64,000 bases of DNA from Caryophanales bacterium UBA7278 (GTDB lineage Bacteria; Bacillota_I; Bacilli_A; RFN20; CAG-826): the NCBI GenBank assembly GCA_002472275.1, contig DKRQ01000019.1, positions 124,001 through 188,000 on the forward strand. The letters run 5' to 3'. The notes below the pieces were generated by a model. It had not been told where the DNA came from. It ran no database searches and was given only the letters and a program-made list of their open reading frames with translations. Shown piece after piece: positions 8,874 to 15,518 of the stretch; positions within the stretch are counted from its first letter, which is position 1, and every line of letters starts with the position of its first letter. A program made the translations under genes and the position numbers.

Positions 8874-10240
8874 TGCGTAAATTCGTCTCGATCTTCAAAA
8901 ACAAGGAAATCGTCGGTCGTATCTTCTTTACGATCATGATTCTCTTTGTCGTGCGAATCGGGGCGGCCATCACGGTTCCTCTAGTTGTTCCCTCGGAGCA
9001 ACTGAAGAACGCAATGAACTCGGGCAACGCCATCGCCATGATGGACTTGCTCGGGGGCGGCGCATTGTCCAACTTCTCCGTCTTCGCCTTAGGTGTATCG
9101 CCATACATTACGGCGCAAATCATCGTCGAATTGCTCTCCAAGGACGTCCTTCCGGCCTTAACGGAACTCTCCAAGCAAGGGCAGTTCGGCCGCAAGAAGA
9201 TCGAAATGTCGACCAGGTACCTAACCCTGTTGCTCGGCGCGGTCCAAGCCTACGGCATCATCAAGACGATGGAGAACTCCCAATACATCTCCTACGTCGA
9301 TGGACTCACCCCGACATTCTGGACCTACGCCTACATCGTAACGGTCCTCCTCGCCGGCGCCATGTTGACCATGTGGCTAGGCGACCAGATCACCGATAAG
9401 GGCCTAGGAAACGGAATCTCCGTCATCATCTTCGCCGGCTGCGTTCGCAGCCTCCCCATCCAGATCCATACCGCTTGGGACAAGTGGATTAGCCAGAACA
9501 TCGGACACGGCAGCAACGCCATCATCCAAGGCGCCTTCCAGTTCGTTCTCTATATCCTGGCTTTCCTCCTCATCATCGCGGGCGTCGTGTTCTTCGAGCT
9601 CGCCAGGAGGAAAATCCCCGTCCAACACGCGGGTAAATCGGGTCAGACGGCCTCCATGGCCCGCGCCTCGTTCCTGCCTATCAAGGTAAACAGCGCCGGC
9701 GTCATCCCCGTCATCTTCGCCTCCTCCATCATGCTGGCTCCCTCCGTCATCGCGAGCTTCATCTCCTCTGACGCGGGCAATGCCCAGTGGCTCAAGATCT
9801 TCTCGTACTCGGAAATGTATCCGATGCCCGAGATCAACGGCCACGCTTGGTCCATGCCCTGGGGCCTGCTCATCTACATCACCCTGATCATCGTCTTCGC
9901 CTTCTTCTATTCGCAGATGCAAATGGATCCGGAGCAACTCGCGGACAACTTCCAAAAGAACGGCTCCTACATCCCCGGCATCCGTCCTGGCAAAGAAACC
10001 GAACGTTACGTCGGCAAGGTCCTCAACCGCGTGACCTGCATCGGCGCGTTGGCCCTCGCGACCATCGCCCTGATTCCCGTCGCGTTGACTTTGTCTGGCG
10101 TCTTCGGCAACGACACGAGCCTAGCGATCGGCGGCACCGGCCTCATCATCGTCGTCGGCGTCTGCATCGAGATCAACTCGCAGATCGACGGCTTGCTCGC
10201 CGGCAAATCCTTCGAAGAAGTGCAGCAAGGAGGTAACTAA
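8873..10240 (+). CDS. secY: Preprotein translocase subunit SecY
   Basis: 455 aa integral membrane protein with about ten transmembrane segments; central channel of the SecYEG translocon. Family stretches: LGVSPYITAQIIVELLS in TM2, LGDQITDKGLGNGISVIIFAG, the cytoplasmic VQHAGKSGQTASMARASFLPIKVN loop (in parts) that meets SecA and the ribosome, NSAGVIPVIFASSIM in TM7, and a C-terminal QIDGLLAGKSFEEV. Starts on the rplO stop. SecE lies separately at 23377-23571. It would export the many lipoproteins and secreted proteases of this window. Confidence 0.97.
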   Translation: MRKFVSIFKNKEIVGRIFFTIMILFVVRIGAAITVPLVVPSEQLKNAMNSGNAIAMMDLLGGGALSNFSVFALGVSPYITAQIIVELLSKDVLPALTELSKQGQFGRKKIEMSTRYLTLLLGAVQAYGIIKTMENSQYISYVDGLTPTFWTYAYIVTVLLAGAMLTMWLGDQITDKGLGNGISVIIFAGCVRSLPIQIHTAWDKWISQNIGHGSNAIIQGAFQFVLYILAFLLIIAGVVFFELARRKIPVQHAGKSGQTASMARASFLPIKVNSAGVIPVIFASSIMLAPSVIASFISSDAGNAQWLKIFSYSEMYPMPEINGHAWSMPWGLLIYITLIIVFAFFYSQMQMDPEQLADNFQKNGSYIPGIRPGKETERYVGKVLNRVTCIGALALATIALIPVALTLSGVFGNDTSLAIGGTGLIIVVGVCIEINSQIDGLLAGKSFEEVQQGGN

Positions 10241-10242
10241 GC

Positions 10243-10896
10243 ATGCTCAATATCATCCTCATGGGCCCCCCGGGCGCCGGCAAAGGCACCCAGGCCACCC
10301 GCATCATCGACGAATTTGGCATCCCGCATATCTCGACCGGCGACATCTTCCGCGAGAACATCGCCAAAGGCACCCCGCTCGGATTGCAGGCCAAAGCCAT
10401 CATCGAACGCGGCGACCTCGTCCCGGACGATCTCACGATCGGCCTGGTCAAGGACCGTCTATGCAAGGACGACTGCGCGAAAGGCTATCTCCTCGATGGC
10501 TTCCCCCGCACGATCGCCCAAGCCGAGGCCCTCAAGAAGATGGGTCCCGAAATCGGGCGTCCCGTCACCCTCGTCGTCGACATCACCGTCCCCGACGAAG
10601 TGCTCGTGGAGCGTATCGCCGGCAGGAGGGTCTGCCCCAAGTGCGGCGCTTCCTACAACGTGAACTCCATGAAGCCGAAGGTGGAGGGCATCTGCGACCG
10701 TTGCGGCGCCGAGCTTATCCAACGCAAAGACGACAATCCCGAATCCTTTAAGGTCAGGCTGGAAAACTACTATGCCCAAACCCAGCCCCTCGTTGATTTC
10801 TACAAAGAAGAAGGCATCTACCATCATTTCGATGGCATGATCGGCTTCCAAAAGGTCTCGGAAGGCATCAGCAGCCTCCTGCAGGCCAACAAGTGA
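10243..10896 (+). CDS. adk: Adenylate kinase, zinc-binding LID type
   Basis: 217 aa; interconverts ATP + AMP and 2 ADP in the cytosol. P-loop GPPGAGKGT at residues 8-16, AMP-binding STGDIFRENI near 31 and GYLLDGFPRT near 81. The LID carries four cysteines (C131, C134, C151, C154; VCPKCG and ICDRCG), the zinc-binding form common in Gram-positives. GGAGG site; 2 nt after secY, 4-nt overlap with map, the usual spc-operon order. Confidence 0.98.
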   Translation: MLNIILMGPPGAGKGTQATRIIDEFGIPHISTGDIFRENIAKGTPLGLQAKAIIERGDLVPDDLTIGLVKDRLCKDDCAKGYLLDGFPRTIAQAEALKKMGPEIGRPVTLVVDITVPDEVLVERIAGRRVCPKCGASYNVNSMKPKVEGICDRCGAELIQRKDDNPESFKVRLENYYAQTQPLVDFYKEEGIYHHFDGMIGFQKVSEGISSLLQANK

Positions 10897-11645
10897 TCAA
10901 CATCAAATCCCCCCGCGAGATCGCCCTCATTAAGGAGGCGTCTCGCGTGGTGGCGGTCGTCCTAGACGAAATGCGCGCCTATATCGAGCCCGGTGTGTCC
11001 ACCGCGTTCCTCGATGCCAAGGTGCGTGAAATAACAGCGCGCGAGGGCGCGACCCCCGGCGAGCTTGGCTACTATGGCTATCCCGGTGCGGTGTGCGCTT
11101 CCGTCAACGAATGCATCCTCCATGGCATCCCCTCGGAGAAGAAGGTGCTCCGCGACGGCGACATCATCACCCTCGACTTTGTCGCTAGGAAAAACGGCTA
11201 TTGCGGCGACGGGGCCAGGACCTATCCGGTCGGCATCGTCACCGAAAGGGCGAAAAGAATGATTTCCATCGCCGAGGAATCCTTCTATAATGCTGTGTCC
11301 CTGGTTAAACCAGGGGTGCATGTCGGTGACATCTCCCACGCGATCGAAGAGACCGCGAAAAAGTATGGTTGTTCCGTTCCCCGCGAATTCACGGGCCACG
11401 GCATCGGAAGGGAAATGCACGAGGATCCCGCGATCCCTTGCTATGGGAATCCGGGGCAAGGTCCGGTGCTTAGAGAAGGTATGACCATCTGCATCGAACC
11501 GATGATCCTCGAAGGAAAACCAGCCGTCAGAGTTCTCAAAGACGGATGGACGGTCCTCGCCAAAGACGGGGGTCTCACCAGCCATTATGAGAACACGGTC
11601 GTAGTCACCAAGGATGGCTACGAGATATTGACCAAACAGGACTAA
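10893..11645 (+). CDS. map: Methionine aminopeptidase type I
   Basis: 250 aa cytosolic metalloenzyme removing the initiator Met. Starts with GTG at 10893, overlapping the adk stop by 4 nt. Metal and catalytic residues in place: ILHGIP (His77), [18 protein letters not shown] (Asp95 and Asp106), [12 protein letters not shown] and the CIEPM Glu. No N-terminal zinc or SH3 extension, so type Ia. The neighbourhood adk-map-infA-rpmJ is the standard Gram-positive arrangement. Confidence 0.97.
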   Translation: MINIKSPREIALIKEASRVVAVVLDEMRAYIEPGVSTAFLDAKVREITAREGATPGELGYYGYPGAVCASVNECILHGIPSEKKVLRDGDIITLDFVARKNGYCGDGARTYPVGIVTERAKRMISIAEESFYNAVSLVKPGVHVGDISHAIEETAKKYGCSVPREFTGHGIGREMHEDPAIPCYGNPGQGPVLREGMTICIEPMILEGKPAVRVLKDGWTVLAKDGGLTSHYENTVVVTKDGYEILTKQD

Positions 11646-11662
11646 GGAAAGGAGGAAGCGTT

Positions 11663-11884
11663 CTGAGCAAGAAAGACTTTATCGAAGTCGAGGCGACGGT
11701 GTTAGAGTGTCTACCTAACGCCAACTTCAAGGTGAAGCTCGCCAATGGATTAGTGGTCCAAGCCTGCGTTTCGGGCAAAATCCGTATGAACTACATCCGG
11801 ATTCTCCCCGGTGATAGGGTCACCGTCCAATTCTCACCTTACGATTTAACACGTGGGCGAATCATATTCCGCTACCGCAACTGA
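11663..11884 (+). CDS. infA: Translation initiation factor IF-1, probable CTG start
   Basis: 73 aa if started at CTG 11663, giving (M)[19 protein letters not shown], which matches the normal IF-1 N-terminus in length and content. An ideal AAGGAGG (11649-11655) lies 7 nt upstream of this CTG. The first conventional start, GTG 11699, would remove the first beta strand and has no ribosome site. The OB-fold continues with [32 protein letters not shown], here in parts. IF-1 binds the 30S A site with IF-2 and IF-3. A rare start codon on an initiation factor recalls the AUU start of E. coli infC, but autoregulation here is inference. Confidence 0.93.
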   Translation: MSKKDFIEVEATVLECLPNANFKVKLANGLVVQACVSGKIRMNYIRILPGDRVTVQFSPYDLTRGRIIFRYRN

Positions 11885-11923
11885 TGCGTACAACGTTGCA
11901 ACCAACACTTAGGAGTAAGAAAC

Positions 11924-12037
11924 ATGAAAGTCAGACCGTCTGTAAAGCCGATCTGTGACAAGTGCAGGGTCATCCGCCGTCACGGAAAGCTAATGGTTAT
12001 CTGCTCCAACCCCAAGCACAAGCAGCGCCAGGGTTGA
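11924..12037 (+). CDS. rpmJ: Ribosomal protein L36
   Basis: 37 aa, a single zinc ribbon. [19 protein letters not shown] gives the first Cys pair; the rest of the site is Cys plus His in [12 protein letters not shown], so this is the zinc-binding (C+) form. AGGAG (11911-11915) precedes ATG by 8 nt; stop is TGA. It lies in its canonical place between infA and rpsM. Confidence 0.97.
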   Translation: MKVRPSVKPICDKCRVIRRHGKLMVICSNPKHKQRQG

Positions 12038-12059
12038 GCAAAGAAAGGAACTATCGAAA

Positions 12060-12434
12060 ATGGCACGTATCGCCGGGGTTGACATCCCCAATGAGAAGCG
12101 TATCGTCGTATCCCTCACCTACATCTATGGGATCGGCGACACCACCGCGAAGAAGATCTGCGCGGCCGTCAATGTCAGCGAAGACATTCGCACCAAGAAC
12201 CTCACCGATGAGCAATTGACCGCTCTCCGTAACGAGGTTTCCAAGTATCAAACCGAAGGTGACCTCCGCCGTGAGACCGCCCTCAACATCAAGCGCCTTA
12301 TGGAAATCGGCTGCTATCGTGGCCTCCGCCATAAGAAAGGACTTCCCGTCCGTGGCCAAAGGACCCGCACCAATGCCCGTACCCGTAAAGGTAAGAGGAA
12401 GACCATCGCCAACAAGAAAGAAGCGGGTCGATAA
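12060..12434 (+). CDS. rpsM: Ribosomal protein S13
   Basis: 124 aa, normal. S13 forms inter-subunit bridges B1a/B1b and its C-terminal tail reaches P-site tRNA. Start [19 protein letters not shown], the helix-two-turn-helix region and the [19 protein letters not shown] and [12 protein letters not shown] motifs are conserved. AAAGGAAC site. Followed by rpsK 13 nt later. Confidence 0.98.
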   Translation: MARIAGVDIPNEKRIVVSLTYIYGIGDTTAKKICAAVNVSEDIRTKNLTDEQLTALRNEVSKYQTEGDLRRETALNIKRLMEIGCYRGLRHKKGLPVRGQRTRTNARTRKGKRKTIANKKEAGR

Positions 12435-12447
12435 GAGGTAAGGAACA

Positions 12448-12846
12448 ATGGCTAACGCAAAGAAATCCACGACCGCCCGTAAGAAGAAGATCAAACGCTC
12501 CTTTACCAAAGGCGTCGCCCATATCCACAGCACCTTCAACAACACCATCGTCACCATCACCGACGTCCAAGGCAACGTCATTGCCTGGTCCTCCGCCGGT
12601 GCCCTTGGTTACAAAGGCGCCAAGAAATCCACCCCCTTCGCCGCTCAGCTCGCCGCTGAAGCCGCCGCCAAGACCGCGTTCGATCAGGGCCTCCGCTCCG
12701 TCGACGTCGAGGTCAAAGGCCCCGGTGCCGGCCGTGAATCCGCGGTTAGGGCCCTTACCGTCGCCGGACTCCAGGTCACTTCGATCGAAGACACGACCCC
12801 GATCCCGCACAACGGCTGCCGTCCCCCCAAGCGTCCCCGTGGTTAG
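12448..12846 (+). CDS. rpsK: Ribosomal protein S11
   Basis: 132 aa, normal. S11 shapes the mRNA exit region of the 30S platform. [40 protein letters not shown] and the C-terminal [14 protein letters not shown] are diagnostic. A short basic N-terminus ([14 protein letters not shown]) precedes the core. Followed by a 49-nt gap and rpoA. Confidence 0.98.
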   Translation: MANAKKSTTARKKKIKRSFTKGVAHIHSTFNNTIVTITDVQGNVIAWSSAGALGYKGAKKSTPFAAQLAAEAAAKTAFDQGLRSVDVEVKGPGAGRESAVRALTVAGLQVTSIEDTTPIPHNGCRPPKRPRG

Positions 12847-12895
12847 TCTCTAATCACCTTTCGCTAAAACTAACCATTCAGGAGGAAAAAGAAAC

Positions 12896-13903
12896 ATGGC
12901 TAACACTAAAGCCGAAAGCAAAGTCGAGGAGATCAAACTCCCCAATCCGTTCGAGCCCGTCACCATCAACATCGAAGTCAACGACGAATCGGAGCACTAT
13001 GCCAAGATCGTCGTCCGTCCTCTCGAGAGGGGATTCGGCATCACCCTCGGGAACGCCCTCCGTCGCGTCCTTCTCTCCGCCCTTCCCGGCGCGAGCGTCG
13101 TCGCCGTCCAAATCGAAGGGGCCAGGCATGAGTTCACCGCTCTCCCCGGCGTCCTCGAGGACGTTACCGCTATCATCCTTAACCTCAAGGACCTCGTCTT
13201 GAAGATCGACGACAAGTCGAGCGATCTCAAGCGCATCGATGTCGACGTCAAGGGTCCCTGCACCCTCAAGGCCGGCGACCTCGACCTCCCCGCTCTCGTG
13301 AGCGTCTGCAACCCCGAACTCGAGATTGCCCACATCAACGACGGCGCCGAGCTCAAGATGACCATCTTCGCCGGCAACGGCAGGGGATACGTCACCGCCG
13401 AGGCCAACAAGGCCGAGCGCCGCATCGACACCGTCGGCGTCATCGCGACCGATTCCAACTATTCCCCGGTCGTCAAAGTCGCCTATAACGTCGAACCGAC
13501 CCGTGTTCTCCACGATTCCAAGTTCGATGAGCTGACCCTCGAGGTCTCCACCAACGGCTCCGTGAGCCCGCATGAAGCGGTGGCTCTCGCCGCCCAGCTC
13601 CTCATCTCCCACTTCCAGCAGTTCGTCTCGCTCGAAGAGAAGGTCAAGGACATCCGCCTCGTCAAGGAGGAGTTCAAGGTTGAGGACAACAAATACCAGA
13701 ACATGCTGATCGAAGAACTCGACCTCAGCGTCCGTTCCAACAACTGCCTAAAGCGCGCTGGCATCACCACCGTCATGGAACTCACCCAAAAGAGCGAGGA
13801 CGAGATGATGAAGGTCCGCAACCTGGGCAAGAAATCACTCAAGGAAGTCAAGGAGAAACTCGCCGCCAACGGCCTCCACTTCCGCGATTACGTAGGAGAA
13901 TAA
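12896..13903 (+). CDS. rpoA: RNA polymerase alpha subunit
   Basis: 335 aa. N-terminal domain (assembly platform for beta and beta') contains LERGFGITLGNALRRVLLS and the EGARHEFTALPGVLEDVT stretch in parts. C-terminal domain (about residues 265-335) contains LDLSVRSNNCLKRAGI and the LGKKSLKEVKEKL helix-hairpin-helix that contacts UP elements and regulators. AGGAGGA ribosome site. Four nt before rplQ, the conserved end of the alpha operon. Confidence 0.98.
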   Translation: MANTKAESKVEEIKLPNPFEPVTINIEVNDESEHYAKIVVRPLERGFGITLGNALRRVLLSALPGASVVAVQIEGARHEFTALPGVLEDVTAIILNLKDLVLKIDDKSSDLKRIDVDVKGPCTLKAGDLDLPALVSVCNPELEIAHINDGAELKMTIFAGNGRGYVTAEANKAERRIDTVGVIATDSNYSPVVKVAYNVEPTRVLHDSKFDELTLEVSTNGSVSPHEAVALAAQLLISHFQQFVSLEEKVKDIRLVKEEFKVEDNKYQNMLIEELDLSVRSNNCLKRAGITTVMELTQKSEDEMMKVRNLGKKSLKEVKEKLAANGLHFRDYVGE

Positions 13904-13907
13904 ACTA

Positions 13908-14291
13908 ATGGCAGCACAAGGAAGAAAGAACGTCCACGGCAAGACCGGCGTTCGCTTCAAGACCGGCTACACCGCCTCGAAGAACAAGTCCATGCTCCGC
14001 AACGTCGTGACCGACCTCATCGTCAACGAGGAAGTCAAGGTCACCTCGGGCGTCACCAAGGACCTCAAGAAGCTTGCCGACCACCTCGTCACCCTCGCCA
14101 AGAGGAACGACCTCCACGCCAGGAGGCTCGCCGCGGAGACCGTCCGCTCCGAGGAGGCCCTCAAGAAGCTCTTCACCGAAATCGGACCTCGCATGGCCTC
14201 CCGCAAGGGCGGCTACACCAAGTCCTATAAACTCGGTGAGCGCCGTGGCGATTCCGCGGAAGTGACCCTCGTTCGTTGGTCCGACCGCTAA
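13908..14291 (+). CDS. rplQ: Ribosomal protein L17
   Basis: 127 aa, normal. L17 is at the base of the 50S near the tunnel exit. Recognised from NKSMLRNVVTDLIVNEEVKV, the TKDLKKLADHLVTLAKR motif and the C-terminal RRGDSAEVTLVRW. ATG 13908, weak AGGAGA site in the end of rpoA, suggesting coupling. Last gene of the operon; a hairpin terminator follows at 14309-14331. Confidence 0.98.
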   Translation: MAAQGRKNVHGKTGVRFKTGYTASKNKSMLRNVVTDLIVNEEVKVTSGVTKDLKKLADHLVTLAKRNDLHARRLAAETVRSEEALKKLFTEIGPRMASRKGGYTKSYKLGERRGDSAEVTLVRWSDR

Positions 14292-14308
14292 TAGCCGCAA
14301 GCGACATA

Positions 14309-14331
14309 AGCCATCCTTCGGGGTGGCTTTT
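14309..14331 (+). terminator. Terminator of the ribosomal operon
   Basis: AGCCATCC (14309-14316), loop TTCG, GGGTGGCT (14321-14328), then a short T run. Lies 17 nt after the rplQ stop. Confidence 0.88.
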
Positions 14332-14340
14332 GCTTTGCAA

Positions 14341-14367
14341 AAGGAAAAGGGCCCGTTTCCAGGCCCT
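14341..14367 (-). terminator. Minus-strand terminator without a minus-strand gene
   Basis: On the minus strand AGGGCC, an 8-nt loop and GGCCCT (plus coordinates 14348-14367) are followed by TTTTCCTT. No minus-strand protein gene lies to its right, so it may end a non-coding transcript from 14370-14480. Confidence 0.5.
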
Positions 14368-14458
14368 GATAGAGGGAGGGAGGACGCCCGCCTCTTCGGA
14401 ACCCTTCTCATAACCCAGTTCGGGGCGCAGACCTTCTTGTGCGGCCCCCGAACCGGGC

Positions 14459-14505
14459 TATAATATAGGTGGTCTTACTTAGGCGGGGGTTACCCGCCTT
14501 TTCTT
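14459..14505 (+). promoter_or_regulatory. Promoter-terminator cassette, copy 1
   Basis: GGC followed by TATAAT (14459-14464), then 17 nt later GGCGGG (14482-14487), loop GGTTA, CCCGCC (14493-14498) and TTTTCTT. A -35-like TTGTGC lies at 14437-14442 (spacer 16). A transcript started here would be only about 35 nt. Confidence 0.5.
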
Positions 14506-14819
14506 ATCACCTACGGGCCCCTAGGACCACAAGACAGAGGGACGCGACGACGAGCAGGGCCACTGCAAGTCGAAGCAGGCGTATCAAGCGACCCAGGACG
14601 GGCGCCTCCGTTTCTTTCGCGGGGGTCCCGCCGGTTTCCCGGGGAGAAGGCCGACCACCCACTGAGAAGTTCCCCTTTGGTTCTCACCATTGGTTCACCC
14701 CCTGCCTATATATAGGGAGGAAAGACGGAAAAAATGATTCGGGTTTTCGAAACCCCGACGCCATCGGGACTATTTTTTCATCGGCGCTCGGTTTTAGTGG
14801 CGGGTCCCCCAGACCTGGC

Positions 14820-14870
14820 TATAATATGGGTAGGTGTAGAGCCGGCGGGGGTTACCCGCCTTTTCTTTTC
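14820..14870 (+). promoter_or_regulatory. Promoter-terminator cassette, copy 2
   Basis: Second copy of the same arrangement: TATAAT (14820-14825), 18 nt, GGCGGG (14844-14849), GGTTA, CCCGCC (14855-14860), TTTTCTTTTC. Terminator stem and loop are identical to copy 1 and the bases just upstream of TATAAT are similar; the bases between are not. Confidence 0.5.
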
Positions 14871-14914
14871 GCTTATAGGCCATCTAAACTGAGCCTATTT
14901 TTGGAAGGTTTAGC

Positions 14915-14932
14915 AGTTAAGAAAACTTAACT
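14915..14932. promoter_or_regulatory. AT-rich inverted repeat upstream of the hydrogenase promoter
   Basis: AGTTAAG, AAAA, CTTAACT: 7-bp arms, perfect, followed on + by T7. Either a weak terminator for upstream transcription or an operator for the hydrogenase promoter about 30 bp downstream. Confidence 0.45.
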
Positions 14933-14963
14933 TTTTTTATCGATTCCATCGCGCGTTTTTTCA

Positions 14964-15004
14964 TTGATTCAAAGGCTGCCAAAATCTAGAATAAACTTAA
15001 GTTT
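14964..15004 (+). promoter_or_regulatory. Promoter of hydCBA with palindrome at the start site
   Basis: TTGATT (14964-14969), 17-nt spacer, TAGAAT (14987-14992). The perfect 12-bp palindrome AAACTTAAGTTT (14993-15004) covers the expected start point and could bind a repressor. Confidence 0.7.
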
Positions 15005-15032
15005 AAGGGCATCGTCCCTGTGGAGGTTCTGC

Positions 15033-15518
15033 ATGAACATCAAACCCGAAGTCAAAAAAGGCATCGAGGCAATTTGCGATTCTTACGCGAATGAGCCCTC
15101 ACCTTTGATGATGATTCTCTCGGCCATCCAGAAGAAATATGGCTACATTCCCCTGGAAGTCCAAGAGGTCGTCTCCGAAAAGACGGGCATCCCCGTCGCC
15201 GAGATCTATGGAGTCGTCACGTTCTACTCCTTCTTCTCGCTCAACCCGAAAGGAAAATACGTGCTTGGCATCTGCCTAGGCACCGCCTGCTACGTCAAGA
15301 ACTCGCAGCAGGTCGTCGACAAGTTCTCTTCCATGCTCGGCATCGAGCCCGGGCAAACCACCGAGGACGGCCTATTCACGATCGAGGCCATCCGTTGCAT
15401 CGGCGCCTGCGCCCTTGCCCCGGCCATGTCCATCAACGGCAAGGTCTATCCGAAGGTCACCCCCGACCAGGTCGGCAAGATCATCGAAGAATACCGTAAA
15501 CTCGGAGCGGAGGCTTAA
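15033..15518 (+). CDS. hydC: [FeFe]-hydrogenase subunit HydC (NuoE-like)
   Basis: 161 aa, thioredoxin-like [2Fe-2S] ferredoxin of the NuoE/HydC/HndA family. Four cysteines: CLGTACYV and RCIGACALAPAM. N-terminal helical part (SPLMMILSAIQKKYGYIP) is also typical. With HydB and HydA it forms the cytosolic electron-bifurcating hydrogenase that couples NADH and reduced ferredoxin oxidation to H2 formation. Start fixed by GGAGG (15022-15026) 6 nt before ATG. The longer frame upstream from 14964 has no ribosome site. One-base overlap with hydB (TAATG). Confidence 0.92.
   Translation: MNIKPEVKKGIEAICDSYANEPSPLMMILSAIQKKYGYIPLEVQEVVSEKTGIPVAEIYGVVTFYSFFSLNPKGKYVLGICLGTACYVKNSQQVVDKFSSMLGIEPGQTTEDGLFTIEAIRCIGACALAPAMSINGKVYPKVTPDQVGKIIEEYRKLGAEA

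Larger units (their letters stand above)
14332..14963 (+). other. Gene-free region between rplQ and the hydrogenase operon
   Basis: About 630 bases with no convincing protein gene. It contains a 12-bp-stem hairpin (14414-14425 with 14446-14457), two copies of a promoter-terminator cassette (around 14459-14505 and 14820-14870), a 12-bp palindrome CCTATATATAGG (14705-14716), several GC-rich hairpins between 14620 and 14790, and an AT-rich inverted repeat at 14915-14932. No tRNA, RNase P, tmRNA or SRP RNA signature was found. Confidence 0.6.

Noticed and set aside
14469..14930. 153-codon open frame between rplQ and hydC
   Set aside because: Passes through two terminators, no ribosome site, Arg/Pro/Ser-rich product with no family.
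14915..14932. Rex (redox) operator upstream of hydC
   Set aside because: Rex sites are TTGTTAA-N4-TTAACAA; here GTTAA and TTAAC are separated by six bases and the outer TTG/CAA are missing.
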